Assembly (NCBI GenBank): GCA_021292165.1
Contig: CM037877.1
Span: 107,755,858 to 107,819,857, forward strand
From: Shinisaurus crocodilurus
Lineage: Eukaryota > Chordata > Lepidosauria > Squamata > Shinisauridae
Length of the DNA: 64,000 nucleotides
Direction of reading: 5' to 3'
The translations under genes were made by a program, and so were the position numbers. The notes under the pieces are model-generated. The model had not been told where the DNA came from. It worked only from the letters and a program-made list of their open reading frames with translations, and made no database searches. Shown piece by piece: positions 8,515-20,705 of this stretch (position 1 is its first letter; every line of letters starts with the position of its first letter).

Positions 8515-8771
8515 AGGGGTTCGCAACCAGGGGGGAATTCCCCCCAGGGGGGGAATTTTAGGGTTTCAGGGGGGGAATTGGGACCACAGACTCAAACTGT
8601 TGGAATACTGATCTTTCAACAAATTACAATTCTACAGATTGTACATAATCTACAGGACATCACACCTTATTGTATGGCACAGATTAAGTCAGACAATCTT
8701 GGAAAGCAGGGAATGACATTCTGACATATGGTGAAGAGGGTGCATGGGGCAAAAAAGGTTGAGAACCACAG
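8515..8771. mobile_element. non-autonomous hAT element (257 bp) with 8-bp target duplication
   Basis: Starts 'caggggttcgcaacc' and ends 'ggttgagaaccacag', imperfect inverted termini of hAT type. It is flanked by an exact 8-bp duplication CTTTATGG (8507-8514 and 8772-8779). There is no coding capacity; the interior is G-rich at the left. An 8-bp duplication is diagnostic of the hAT superfamily. Confidence 0.88.
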
Positions 8772-8779
8772 CTTTATGG

Positions 8780-9594
8780 CAAAGGGGATAGATATCCAAG
8801 GCATTTCAATGCTGTAATAACACACATTTTATACTGGAAACAGTATGCAATTATAAAGGCATAACACGTAGCAGCTTTTTAAGAAGCCTCACTAATAACT
8901 ATCAGAGTGCACCAGTTGGAACTGAAGGACCAATCAACGCCTTTCTTTCAATGGCAACACATATCAGTTGTACCTGATTTTATAACATAAACGTGGAGAT
9001 AATCTTTGGTTTGGCACTAACTATGGTTAGTGAAAACGCTGGTACATAGATAGCTCTGAAACCAGAAGGGGAGAGGGACTCTGCATGCAAAAGGGGAGGA
9101 ATGTATAAGCCTGAGTACAAATTATGCCAAATGCCTAAGCACGGTTAGGTAATCCGGCAGCATTTTGACCCACAGGGGATTCTTCCAGCAGTTTTCTTTG
9201 CAGCACTTTTCCATATCCCAACTCCACACTGATTTTTAAACTTAGTTCAACAAGATTAGCAGGGTGAGGAGGAAAATTGCTACTGTAATGCAATTAAGAG
9301 AACCTTGATGTGCAAATGCATGCAGTGTGCACGCCTGTAGATCATGGTCTTGGAGGGGAAAATAAATACATCCCAGCCTTTGAAAAGGATTTCAGGTTTT
9401 GATTCTCAACAGCCTTCAAAGATTAACACTGCTTAAAAGAACCTCTATAAGAATCCAGTGTAATTAAAATAATTTCTAATAACCCTAATCCCTGATGGAA
9501 CATTCCTCTTTCTAAATATATCTATTGGACTCATTTCTACAACTGGTTCAAACCAAATCTAACGGCACATTTGAAATACATAAGTAAATTAAGA
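8780..9594. other. intronic, no feature recognised
   Basis: Unique-looking A/T-rich intron sequence. No long frame, strong repeat or splice-flanked coding segment was seen on either strand. Confidence 0.5.
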
Positions 9595-10060
9595 GACTGA
9601 TCCTATAGCCTCTAGACATTGTCTGGGGGTCCGTAAGATAATTCGGGTTCCCAGATCCCAGGTTGGAAACCTGGGAGAGCTCTGACCTTGGAGCTGGGAA
9701 TCTACACTCCGATCCCCCCTCCCACCCCTCACAGCCAAGATGGAAAGAATCACACTGCTGTTTCTCCAAGGTTGGGAAATCGACCTCGGAGAGGGGGTAA
9801 AGAGGGCATTCCAGGGGACAGGGAGGGAAGGAGAATGGGGCCACCAGGATACGATGTATTCTGACAGTGCTCCAGCCTCCTTCCCTCCCCCTCTGAAGCA
9901 CCTCAGCTAGACAGGCAAAATCAGCCATCTAGCTAAAATGCAGAGTGGGAGGTGCAGGGAGGTGGACATTGCCTCCTCCCACTCTGCATTGGATGCTCGT
10001 AAGCCTCCATTTTGGGGGGCTTATGAGCATAGAGGGTGCAATCGATAGGACTGCACCGTA
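9595..10060. repeat. fold-back repeat with clustered hairpins
   Basis: Two adjacent hairpins are visible. Arms 9937-9952 and 9975-9990 ('aatgcagagtgggagg' and its complement) are a perfect 16-bp match. Arms about 9993-10007 and 10016-10030 ('atgctcgtaagcc...') are near-perfect. A looser palindrome spans about 9648-9705. Similar motifs ('gatcctatagcc' left, 'gataggactgca' right) bracket the region in inverted order, suggesting a miniature inverted-repeat element. No target duplication was identified. Confidence 0.5.
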
Positions 10061-10702
10061 AGTCCTAATTGCACTGCTGGCAATTTGACTGCTATGGGAT
10101 TTCCTCTCAAAAACTCAAGTTCACACTCTTTTCAAAATGGCTGAAACAAACACAGATTCTCAACATGAATACAAATTCAAGAATTAATTTTCTTCTTCAA
10201 CTCTATAGTGTGTATACTGCAAGAGACAGTATGAATTTCTATTGATGTAATAAAATGATTCATGCAATTTGGGACTTTGCAAATTATAATTCCAATACAT
10301 AAGAATTAAGAACTGCAAAGTTACACTCATAACATACACTGTAAGATTGTAAAGCAAATCATTTATACTGAAGCTAACTACTAAATAAGAAATTATACAT
10401 TAGAACATAGCTATCACATCGGTCCTACATTATAAAATGCAAAACTAAGTTATGGTGATAGAACCTCAGCATACTAGGTCTCCTAGGAATTATGTAGTCA
10501 TAAATCAAAAAAAGGAAACATTAATAACCTCTTTGACAACTTTTCCTGAAAAGCTCCCAAATGCATTCAAGTATGAATTTGAAGTGCAGAACTTTGTGCA
10601 ACAGAAACTTTTGCTTTATATATTTGTTTCAGTACTAGGGATCAATTCTCCCTTCTTTCAAGGATCTTTCTTCACATTTTTAAAGCATAATTCCTACTGA
10701 CC
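10061..10702. other. intronic, no feature recognised
   Basis: A/T-rich intron sequence with no coding or repeat signature that I can support. Confidence 0.45.
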
Positions 10703-10880
10703 TATGAACAACCAAGACTCCTGCGGCATCTTAAAGACTAATAAATGTATTGTTCCATAGACTAGAACACAATTTATCACATCCATGCATTTATCACATC
10801 CACGGATAATCCTCCGTGTTATCTTTCATGCCTCTGACAAAGTAGGCTCTAGTCCTCAACAGACCAACAGGGCTACTCCC
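10703..10880 (-). repeat. interspersed repeat of the 'gtagccctgttggtctg' family
   Basis: On the minus strand it reads 'ggagtagccctgttggtctg' and later 'tattagtctttaagatgccg' then 'caggagtcttgg'. This is the layout of a dispersed repeat common in reptile genomes and is related to the arms of the insertion at 29563-30071. The copy is diverged. Confidence 0.6.
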
Positions 10881-13800
10881 AAGCCACAACCCTTGTCACC
10901 GAAGTAGAAAACATTATGGCTGGGATCCAATGAGCTACCTTAAGTGTGCCCAAACCTTGGGCATGCCCAGTGGCATTTTTTGCTCCCCACCCCGCTGCTT
11001 TAACAGCAAACTTTCCCTGCAGTATTACAAACTGTTTTTGAAACTCCCCTCCATTGCAAAAGCAGCTTGCCACGCTACAGAAAAGGGAGGCTGCTAGTCC
11101 ACTGCTAAACACAGCTGCTCTACTCACCTCTGGCGTAACAATAACCTGAGTACACCAATCCATTTAAGATGAGATGCACAAAGAAGCCGTACAAGCCCTA
11201 ACACTAACAGTGATCCTCAGCATGTACTTCATAGCCCTTCAAGCCACAGTGTATATGGTGCTATCCATTACATAACAGGATTTTGCGGACTATACATTAT
11301 TGGCTTGCCTTTCCCTAGCTGAGTGTATACAACTTTGCAACCAACCGCCATTTCGGATTCAAAGCAGCGACCTGATATTGACACGCTGTAGATGTTGCAT
11401 GCGCATGCAGACCTAATTGTACAGTTCTTTGGATCTCAGCTCTGCCTAGTATTCTATTTGTTATGGCTTGGTGTTTATGGAAAATTTGCATATATAAGGA
11501 AGTCTGACTAGTAGATATATTTTCACCCCATCGCCTCTTGGAACACTGCTGAACATAAAGAAAACAGGCTGGTGCTAAGTGTAGAAATAAGTTGGGGTGG
11601 TTTGTTTGTTTTTTGCATTGTTTGAATGATTACAACAGGCATGATCCCACCAAAGTTAGGTGCCTTCAGGTTCCATAGATTTCAGTGGGAGAAATTTAAA
11701 ATTTGTGCTTAACTCTTCCTCTGCAGTCACCGGGACCTAAAAGTACTTATTTATGTTATTTTTACTATGTTATTTATAAGTACCCTTGTGCACTATATGG
11801 CAGAAAGGAGGCCTAGAAATTCTAATAGATAGACACTACTCATCCTTATTAATATGTGCTTTGATTGAGCTGACCTACAGTGCACATAACACAACCTTGT
11901 TGATTAAAACTGCTCATTAACATTAATGGTTCTACATTCTAGCCCCTTCAGTCCCCATTCATGAAAAAGACAAAAAAAAATTAATTAATGTCACCCCCAC
12001 CCATGGTCATCACGTGCTCTAATTGTGATCCAATTTTGTATCATCAGCAAATTAACTAGATCACAGCCATCCTGAAATATAGGTTGCTTATACACACTAA
12101 AACAGCAGACATTCTCCCAACTGTATATGTATTGTATGAACTCCACACTTTATACTCCCCTCAGCTGGACATAAAAATCCATCTCACATATATCCCCCTG
12201 CATTCTGTAGACTTTTAAGCAATCTTTTATCTATTCCTTATACATCACGAGGAGTATGCCATTTAAAACAATCCAGAGTCATGTAGCTGTGCAATTCCCT
12301 TCTAGAAATTCAAAAACATATCAAGTCACTATCACAAACCAAATTAATACGTCTAGGACCAGCACCATAAAGTCTAGAAAATTACTGGAGGGATGTCTTT
12401 CTTTAGCAAGTGATGCTGAGAATGTCAATTTGATTATTTGAACACCTGTAATCTGACAGTCTCCTTAGTAGGTTGCTTCCATAATTGTCAAAAATAATTT
12501 GATTAATAAACCTATTAGTAAAGGGTGAGTGAGTATTTGCAACACATTCCCTCTATTTCTGAAGCTGATCTGGCTAACAGAGACATCCTTCCTGACAATA
12601 CGTGGGCTGGTTGCTTATTATGAGGAAGCTCTAACCAAAAAAAACATTATTTAAAAAGAAAGGAATCCAGCCCCCCCCCCCCCATATCACCAATATTAAA
12701 CATTTTGAGAAGATATACATGGCTTCTCTAATATTATCTTAAGGCTGCTTCACACTTTATGGCTTTTGGTGTACACTTTTAAGATAGTTTTAAGTGTACA
12801 CTTAAAAATTTATAATGACAATTTCACAAACATGTACTATACAGGTGCATCAGTGAGCGGTGAGTGGCTACGGATTCTTGCTGAGTGTACACTTGGTGGC
12901 AAACATGAATTTTTCTCCTGCATAATGTGTGAAACCTTATTTATGACAACCAAGAGTTCAAATTATCCAGTTGCCAAAGCCCACAAGAATTGTTCTCATC
13001 TGTTTGCTATGAAAAAAACCAGGTACGCTAACCCACAATAAGGGACAGGATACACCCCCAACATTGCCCTGTGCTAAAATCGGCAAGGCCTGTTTTGCTT
13101 ACTTTATTTATTGGTCTGTTTTTTGTTCAGGATTTGTTCAGAAAGTATTCCTTCTAACAGTTCACCATAGTACAAGTTCATTGCCAGACACTATTTCCTT
13201 GTGGCAGATGGATCTATTGAAATTGAACTGGACACTGAAACATTTACTGAGAGCAGGATCCATGGTCTAGTGCCCTTCTGCATCATTTGGATTTTTCAGA
13301 AGGCTCAGCTTGGGGGGGAAAAGTTGTCAGTGGCTCCCTGCCCCTGAGCTAAAGCTAAAAAAAAGGGTAGCGTCTGAGCTACTGTTTCAGGAAGTCTGCT
13401 TTAGTTGTCTCCCACCTTGCAAGAAGACTACAATTCAAAGATTATTGAGATCAAGCAGGATCATCAGGACACACAAAATTACAGCTAGAGTCCATTCCAC
13501 CTTAAATATACTCCCTGATGATGTTGTAAGAATAAGCAATGAAACTCCAGATCTCCTAGTGGTCCAGGAACAGATAGTACCCCATTGCAGGCAAAAAGTC
13601 TCAAATAGCCCACAATTATTCCAATGAAACAGAGTTCGAATAACTCCCACAATGCTCTCCCCTCACAGGTGCAATATTTCCTGCAGGAAATCACAGGGGA
13701 AAGTGTGGATGTAACGTGGGCTGTCCCTTAAACAATTGTTAAAGAGATGGGGGGCCAGGCCATGGGATGCAATGCTCCCTCCTGTTCCCTCCCTCCAAAC

Positions 13801-14504
13801 CTTGCCACGGTTAAGGGTTATGTTGGCAAACTCAGTAGTTATAGTCAATGCTTATCAGGTTCCTTCTTAACTAGACCTTGCTAACCAGCTTCAAAGCCTG
13901 GTTTCACAGCCCAATTAAGGTTTTGGAAGGGTATGCAGGAATTTGTGGAGAGGTGCTGGGTAGAGGGATTCTACCGCCCATCCCTAAGGAAGGGCCCCAT
14001 CACGTTGGCACTGGCACTAAATGGGCTGACGTAACAGTGAATTAGTATGTTTGTTTCCCCAAATATCACTCACTTTTACCACATGAATAGTGACAGCCAA
14101 AAATGGATAATATTTCAAGTTTGTTTCAACAACAACAACAACAACAAGAGTCCACTTTGTACTCCTTAGCAGGAGAATGCCTGTAACATACTTTTGCTTC
14201 TTTTATTCTAAAGTAGTGAAGTATTAATAACACAGGACCCCAAGACACTCAATGAGAAATGCAGGCAAATCAAAATATTAACATGCTAATTATGGGGTCT
14301 GAGCATGAATTAGCACAGCTCTTCTGCCATTTCTTAACATCCATTTGGATTGTGATTTGCTCATTTGGAAAGGGTATTTTCTTTACAAAATGCAAAACTA
14401 CTTGATCAAACTGCTTTTTTTCCTCCCAATAAAGAGAAGAATCTGAGATCTCCCTCTAAGTTTTGTTGGTTTTGTGTGTGTGTGTTTTTGGAAGCACCTC
14501 TTAC
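10881..14504. other. intron of ZNF462 without recognised genes
   Basis: Long intronic stretch. Visible simple sequence: a C-run near 12670 and a (CAA)n microsatellite at about 14130-14150. Several short frames occur on both strands, but none has a domain, a splice-consistent boundary with the gene, or composition different from the background. Confidence 0.5.
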
Positions 14505-14696
14505 CATTAGAGTCTTCCACTTCTTCAGCGGTAGTGTGGTTCTTGGAGGCATGTTGAGCATGCGAGGTTACAAGGCTGACAATGCGTGGTCTTGGTAGTG
14601 TCAGTGCCTTCCCATGCACTTTCAGGGAGTGCTCTTTCAGCTGGCTGATTGTCATGGTGGAAAATGAGCAGGAGGAGCATTTGTAGGCATGTTCAC
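14505..14696 (-). CDS. ZNF462: ZNF462 coding exon 6 (last one in the window)
   Basis: 192 nt on the minus strand. The acceptor is 'tcacccag' before 14696 and the donor is 'gtaaga' after 14505. It completes a Gly codon split with the previous exon (phase 1), then encodes 'EHAYKCSSCSFSTMTISQLK', the start of one C2H2 zinc finger (C-x2-C ... H-x4-H in 'EHSLKVH'). The linker 'ALTLPRPRIVSL' and the acidic 'AEEVEDSN' follow, and the exon ends in phase 1. The sequence closely resembles the corresponding part of mammalian ZNF462 as I know it. The reading frame runs into the intron past the donor, which marks the exon end. The next coding exon (expected to resume with Asp) was not found to the left and must lie beyond the window. 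Confidence 0.92.
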
Positions 14697-15030
14697 CTGG
14701 GTGAGCGAAATAACAGGCAAGTCATCAGCTCACAAGACGACAGGAAAAATAGCAAGGGAGGAAGGGGATGGGTGGGGGAAAAATCTTTCTCCTCCTATTG
14801 AACTCAGCAGTGAGAATCCCATGGGTTCCTCCTCTGGGTAGTCCTAAAAAGAGAGTAAAATCATTTTAACTGTCCTATTTCTATTTGTCTCAGGGCCAAT
14901 GCATACAACTCCTGCCATTCATTGTGGCTGCCATCTTCAGCCCATGCTTGTAGCTTCCTGCATGGAAGCTACCCGCCAAGTAGAACCTGCCAATCTGGAT
15001 GCCACCCAAAAGCCACACTGAGGTTGTTTG

Positions 15031-15068
<38 letters not shown>

Positions 15069-17784
15069 CACAGGGTGGGCAGATTTTGCTTGGGGCTAAC
15101 AAGTCAACCTCCAAGATTCAAGGAGGGAGACACCAAGGGCTGAAGAGGACACCACAAGCAAGGTGTTCATGTTAAATGGTTCTTGGTGGGTAACGATACC
15201 CATTAACATGGCTCATGATGTGGCCCTTGCACAACTGGGATTCATCTCATGAGGTTCAGGGCGAGGAAGTGTAGACACTCTTATAGAATGCTAGTATCAG
15301 AAGAAAAGGTGGGGGGGAATGGAATAAATTAAGCTATTCATTAAGCTTCCGCTCTTTGGAAGTGAACTTGACAGGGGAGAGAAGGCCACTTGTGTTTTCT
15401 TGACAGCCAGAACACCAGAGTATATTTAAATAAAACAGCAGAAACAGGCTACAGCATTGGCGAATGAGCCTGATGACGGCTCAGAAATTCTCGCAATACT
15501 ATTCTCCATAAAATATCGTTCTACTTGGTAGCACCTTCTGCCATTAGTCTTCCCTACCATTCCCTAACAGCCGTTTTCCCCAACTGAAACCATCTGCCAG
15601 ACTGATACTCCTTGGCTATACAGATCTAACACAATGAAGTAGGGGTCTACGAATTCGATTCAGCACAACCAGTACTTGGGTCAGAGCAGGTTCACAATGA
15701 GGAGAACACTTGAGAATGCCACGTACAGTGAAGATTACAAAGCCAGATGGAAACTGTGCTATAGGAGCCAAAGGATAGAAGAAAGCCATGCAATTAGGAA
15801 TTGTGATCCAAGCCGTACAGAAGTTGCAAAAGCTGCCTTTGAAGTCTATGTGGAAGCAGTCATAACATGAAAGCTAATGTGTCCAAGATGGGGCTGCGAT
15901 GGGAGATAGCATCCACCTACTGAAAATAATCTCACTTTGAGACCAACAGTGCAGTCCTACCACACATTAATGCTTATTGTGTGGACAATTGTTTATACAG
16001 AGTAAAGTTGCCACTAAGAAAACCCTGATTTATATACCGAAGAAAAGAGTTTTGCACCAACGTATAAGGGGACTGCACAGCATTGATAACATTTTGTGGA
16101 GGATTGGTGGATACACACAGGCTCTAGTCATATGATCTCCCTTCCCCAGCCAGGATTATATGTAGGGAGAGTTGAATTCAAGTTTGCATGCTCCCTCACA
16201 CACACCTTTTCTGCCCCAGCCATGTTCCTCTCCACAGTAGAGAGACGTAAACGATCAAAGTAGGAGATTTCTTGGACCCTATGGAATAAAACTTGATAGA
16301 AAGGGGGTTTGTCCCACAAAGTCAGGGAGATCCCACCCACATTAAAACAAATGAATAACAGTTGTTCACTTCTCCACAAGGGGGACAGGAGATAGGCATG
16401 CAAGGGAGAGCACAAACTAAGCCCTGCTCCTGGTCTTTCCTTGGGTACAAGACCAGTGAACCTGAACACACAAATTGGCTGCACAGACCACAATATTGAA
16501 TGTGTGTTGGAAAAGTATTATGACAAGAGGAAAATAAATCAAAATAATTCCTTTTAAAAATGTGTCCTGAAATTACTGTATTTGCAAGCAAGCAAGTTTA
16601 TCAACCATCCTGTTCTAAAATGTGACAGCTCAGACTGCTTTATATAGAAAGCATAGATACCAAACTCCCCAACAGTGAGAGTGGTTCAAAGTTTCCCCTA
16701 GGTTTGTATATGAAAGAGAAGTTTCAAATAGAGATATAATTTGCTCATGAAGTAGGAGGTGAATGAGGCCCTTAAAGTGAATGTTGAACCAATTAGGTAA
16801 AATAGCAAAAGAGAAGAGCCTCACTCTCCACAAAGGTAGGCATAATGTCATAGGACTGAAGGCAACAAGAGAATATTGCAAAAGGCAGCCCTCTTTTCTA
16901 ATACAGGCACGTATTACATGATTCCTCCATTAAGACAGCACTACATAATTCAAAATACATCTAATCAAGGCACTGTAGAGATCAGGCCTTCCTGCCCTGC
17001 CCCTGGTTTACATTACTCATAAGGCGTGTAAGTGGCAACTCTGCTTGCAAAGCAGGTCCACAAACCTTACTTCCCCACATTACTGCTTCCATTAGGTAAG
17101 GATCACACACTGTTCAGCCTCTACATGTTGGACTCGGTGCTACATACATGTTACATCCAGTGTATGTAGGTGACCTGGAAGCTGGGATGAATGTAGGTGA
17201 ACAGGGAAAAGGAATCCCACTGCCCTGCTGGATGTTGCATAAATGCATTTTCATGTTGATATGAATAGGGTTGATGTTACTTCATTAACAGGTTGCTGCT
17301 ACAGCCTGCTACACTGAACCACTATACCCAAGATGTTAAGGTTTTGTCTACAATGTAGAAAACAAATTAACACACACACACACACACACACCCCTTCCTA
17401 GTCTCAAATGAACAAATTGGAAAAGAACCCACACACAATGTAATAGTTTCTACAATTAATTAGCCTAAATTGCTAGATAAAACCAAAAAAGATTAGCTAC
17501 ATAACATACTTTAGGTAAGGAATCTCACACTAACCCCCCCCCCCAAGAGTAGTGGCAGCAGATCAAATGAAGAGCCCTTAAGTAGGATTCATAGCTATAC
17601 AGTTTTATCCAATCTATCAGAGATCTGGGTCAGTATAGAAATGTGGTAGTTTATTTTTTTTTTTTAAACTTGTTTCAGTTTTTTAAAAAAAAGGTCCCAG
17701 AAGGGAATACCAAATCGGACGTTTCCCAGCTAAGTCAAATGAAACAACCAGTGAGTAGAACAAACATGTAATGCAACACATCTG
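14697..17784. other. intron 5 of ZNF462, left part, with microsatellites
   Basis: Contains a (TG)n tract at 15034-15062, a (CA)n tract at about 17372-17391 and a C-run at about 17536. No coding region is supported. Confidence 0.55.
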
Positions 17785-18235
17785 AGCTCAGAAGAACAGC
17801 CCTGTTAGATGAGAAGAAAGGTCCACCTGGCCTAGCAATCGTTTGCAACAGTGGCCAACTAATCTCTGGAAAGCTTACAAGCATTATCTCCCCTGCTGTT
17901 TGTCCCAGTAATCTGGTATTCGGATGCACAGAAGCTCTGTTTAGGTCTCATAGCTAATAGATATTGATAGACATGTTCTCCATGTATTTGTTTTAACCCA
18001 TTAAAATAAATCTAGGCTACTGGCCAAACACCATATCTGGTGGCAGAGGATTCCACAAGCTATTTCTACACTGAGTAAAAAGAGTACTACTTCTTTTTCT
18101 CTATTCTGAACCTACTGCAGATGCATTTCATTGGGTAATCCCAAATTCTGTTATTATGAGAAGGAGAAAAATCTCCTTTAATCTGACCTATCCATGCCAT
18201 TCATTATTTTATAAACCTCTGTCATGTCTGGCTGG
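17785..18235 (-). mobile_element. diverged 3' fragment of a CR1-like LINE
   Basis: Recognisable by similarity to the better-preserved copy at 38537-39020: 'cagccctgttagatgagaag', 'cagtggccaact', 'tctggtggcagaggattcc', 'attatgagaaggagaaaaat' and 'ataaacctctgtcatgtctgg' occur in the same order. Antisense on the plus strand, so the element reads on the minus strand. No frame survives. A G-run follows at 18232-18247. Confidence 0.65.
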
Positions 18236-20241
18236 GGGGGGGGGGGAGCCAGTTGTGAACATTTTCATGAATATAATTTCTGGGAAGAAACAGTCAAGCC
18301 ATATAGTCCTTCTATGTAAACTTTGGTACAAATTACCAAACTACATCTTTAGAAAGACATAAAAACATTGGAAAATCACACTACCATGTTCTGAAACTTA
18401 TCACTCCAATAGTGAGAAGTCAAATGTTTGTGGGCCACATATGATTATATATAGACTACAGGTGCCCCATCCATTTTCTTAATATTATTGTTGGAACAAT
18501 ACAATTGAAATAATTGAGGGGCTTGGGAGGGTGTTGGGGAACAAATGACCAGTGCACCAAATGACCTGGGGATAGTTAACACTAAACTCATGATCATCTG
18601 GGAAGAGTCCACTCCTGGTGCCAACCCCCACTTCCCCTCCTCCTCAAAAAAATCCTGGGACTATTTGACAGATGAAATTGCTGCATACAGAGGAAGAACT
18701 CCTAATAGACAGCACAATGCCAGTCAAAAGCCATTATGTGCTCATCAAGGTAGTGATGGACACAAGAACAAGACTTGGCATGGATACAGTTATGAATGAT
18801 AACATGCTCCAGTAACATTGGTATCAATATAAAATGAACAACATTTAGGATGAGAAATGGAACTGAGGGCAGCTTCTCACCACCTTTATCTTAGAAACTG
18901 GCGCCCTTATAGAACTCAACGTAATTACTGCTGTTGTTCAGCTAAGAAGAGATACCTCTGCAACAGGCAGCTCTTATCAGAGCTCTTGGTTTTGAAATGA
19001 ACGCCCAAGTTCCCATGAGCTAATGAGTCAGCAACACAGATCCAATTACCTTCAGGTTACTGTTACAATGTTGCTAATGAAGACCATGGCCAAAAATATT
19101 AATATTATCCGATTAAATTCCCATCCAACACACCCGCCCAGCCTGGGGGCGGGTTGCAAAAGTTTGCATTTCAAAGAACAAACAGTCTCCACATTATTCT
19201 AATTCTTACTAGAGCTGAGCCAAACCAGAGCAGTTGAGTTACATGAATATTTTCATACCTATCAAAAATTAACCTCCACTTTCAGCATTTTTTAAAGAGG
19301 GGAATGCTGAAATGAGTGCATAGGCGTTTGCAGGGGGAGAAGGAACATCCCTGGAGAGCACTCCTTCTTTTGATGGGACTGAAGCAATGAAGCCACTGCA
19401 AAGCAACAAAATAGGGAGCATCAGCTGAAATGCACATTGGGAATGCATATCAGAATGTGTATGTAATCTCTTAGAATGCACATTTTGACATGCGTCAAAC
19501 TGCATTCAAATACACATCCCATTGCTCTCCATGAGATATGTGCATTCTATTGTGCAGCTTCAGCCACATACCCAAATCTGACTGGCTCTAAGATATCATC
19601 ATGCTCACTATGTGATCCCTGACCGGCTGGGATCACATAGTGAAAGAAAAAGAAGCAGCCCTGTTCATGTTTTTAATATGGTGCAAAGCAACAAGAAATG
19701 GAAGTACAATGGGTATGAACAGGTTCAAAACACAGCATGAAAAAGTGGATTAAAGTCCCTTTCAGGGTGATCTTCTTACCCTTTGAAAGCACACTTTCCA
19801 CCTAAAAATATTTGAGGGTTAAAATTTGACATAGGTCTCTTACCACAGCACTTAATGTGTTTTCCTCACAAACAACTTCCAAACCAAGTGGAGAGCCCTA
19901 CCTTAGTCTCAAGCCTTTTACTTCCACCTTTCCCTGGTTCTTCTCACCCCAACAGCAGCTTAATATCTATGTCTCATTTCCAGTTTTGACCTGCTGCCAA
20001 TTTAGAATCACCTCTTGACCTAATATGATTGGTCCAATTCCAAGTTCAGTTCTGCTTAATGTAGTATTGGCTTAACTCCAGCACCACACCAACACCTTTC
20101 TTCTGGTTGGGCTGAATGCACACTCCAGGTTAATAAATTGATAAAGTTACAAGCTGGCTGATTAACAGCAGCAGTAAACAAGAAAAAAATGAGTAAGATG
20201 TTCTTGAGATCTTCATTATGAAATGGAGAAATAGGACTTAC
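18236..20241. other. intron 5 of ZNF462, right part, no feature recognised
   Basis: No coding region, strong palindrome or named repeat is supported. The sequence next to the exon at 20242 is ordinary intron. Confidence 0.5.
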
Positions 20242-20360
20242 CAGCATGAGCTTTGAGTAGGTGAGTTTTCAGCCGGCTGTTATAGGAGGACTTGAAAGGG
20301 CAGAGTTTGCAGCGGAATGGTTTATGATGTCCATGGTGGGCTTGCATATGGCGATCCAAA
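20242..20360 (-). CDS. ZNF462: ZNF462 coding exon 5
   Basis: 119 nt with acceptor 'cttgacaag' before 20360 and donor 'gtaagt' after 20242. The first base completes an Asn codon begun in the exon at 26799. The exon finishes a zinc finger split by the intron ('..LDRHMQAHHGHHKPFRCK') and encodes a further C2H2 finger ('FRCKLCPFKSSYNSRLKTHL' then 'LKAH'). It ends one base into a Gly codon. The linker between fingers is a TGEKP-like 'GHHKP'. Sequence and exon phase agree with ZNF462 of other vertebrates. Confidence 0.93.
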
Positions 20361-20450
20361 CTTGTCAAGGGAAAAGCAGCAATGAGAAGCAAAAAGAACG
20401 AAGAGAAAATGTGAATCATTTCAGCTAAAACTGTATGGCAGAAAAACATA

Positions 20451-20705
20451 TACAGTCATGCCTTGGATTGAGAGCATAATTTGTTCCGGAAACGTGCTTG
20501 TAATCCCAAATACTCGTATATCAAAACAAAATCCCCCCCAAAAAAATTTGTACAGAGATTTTTAATTTAAGCCGTACTACAGTACTTGTATTGCAAGACG
20601 TCGCTTGTATATCAAGTAATAAATAAATAAATAAATATTTAAAAATTTGCTTGTCTTGCAAAACGCTCTCAAATCAAGTTACTTGCAATCCAAGGTATTA
20701 CTGTA
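20451..20705. mobile_element. mariner/Tigger-like miniature element (255 bp)
   Basis: Termini are inverted: 'tacagtcatgccttggattg' on the left, and on the right the reverse complement reads 'tacagtaataccttggattg'. Both begin with TA, the target used by Tc1/mariner elements. The interior contains the complementary 'ttgtatatcaag' and 'aaatcaagttacttgcaatc' themes and an (AAAT)n run. Non-coding. Confidence 0.75.
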
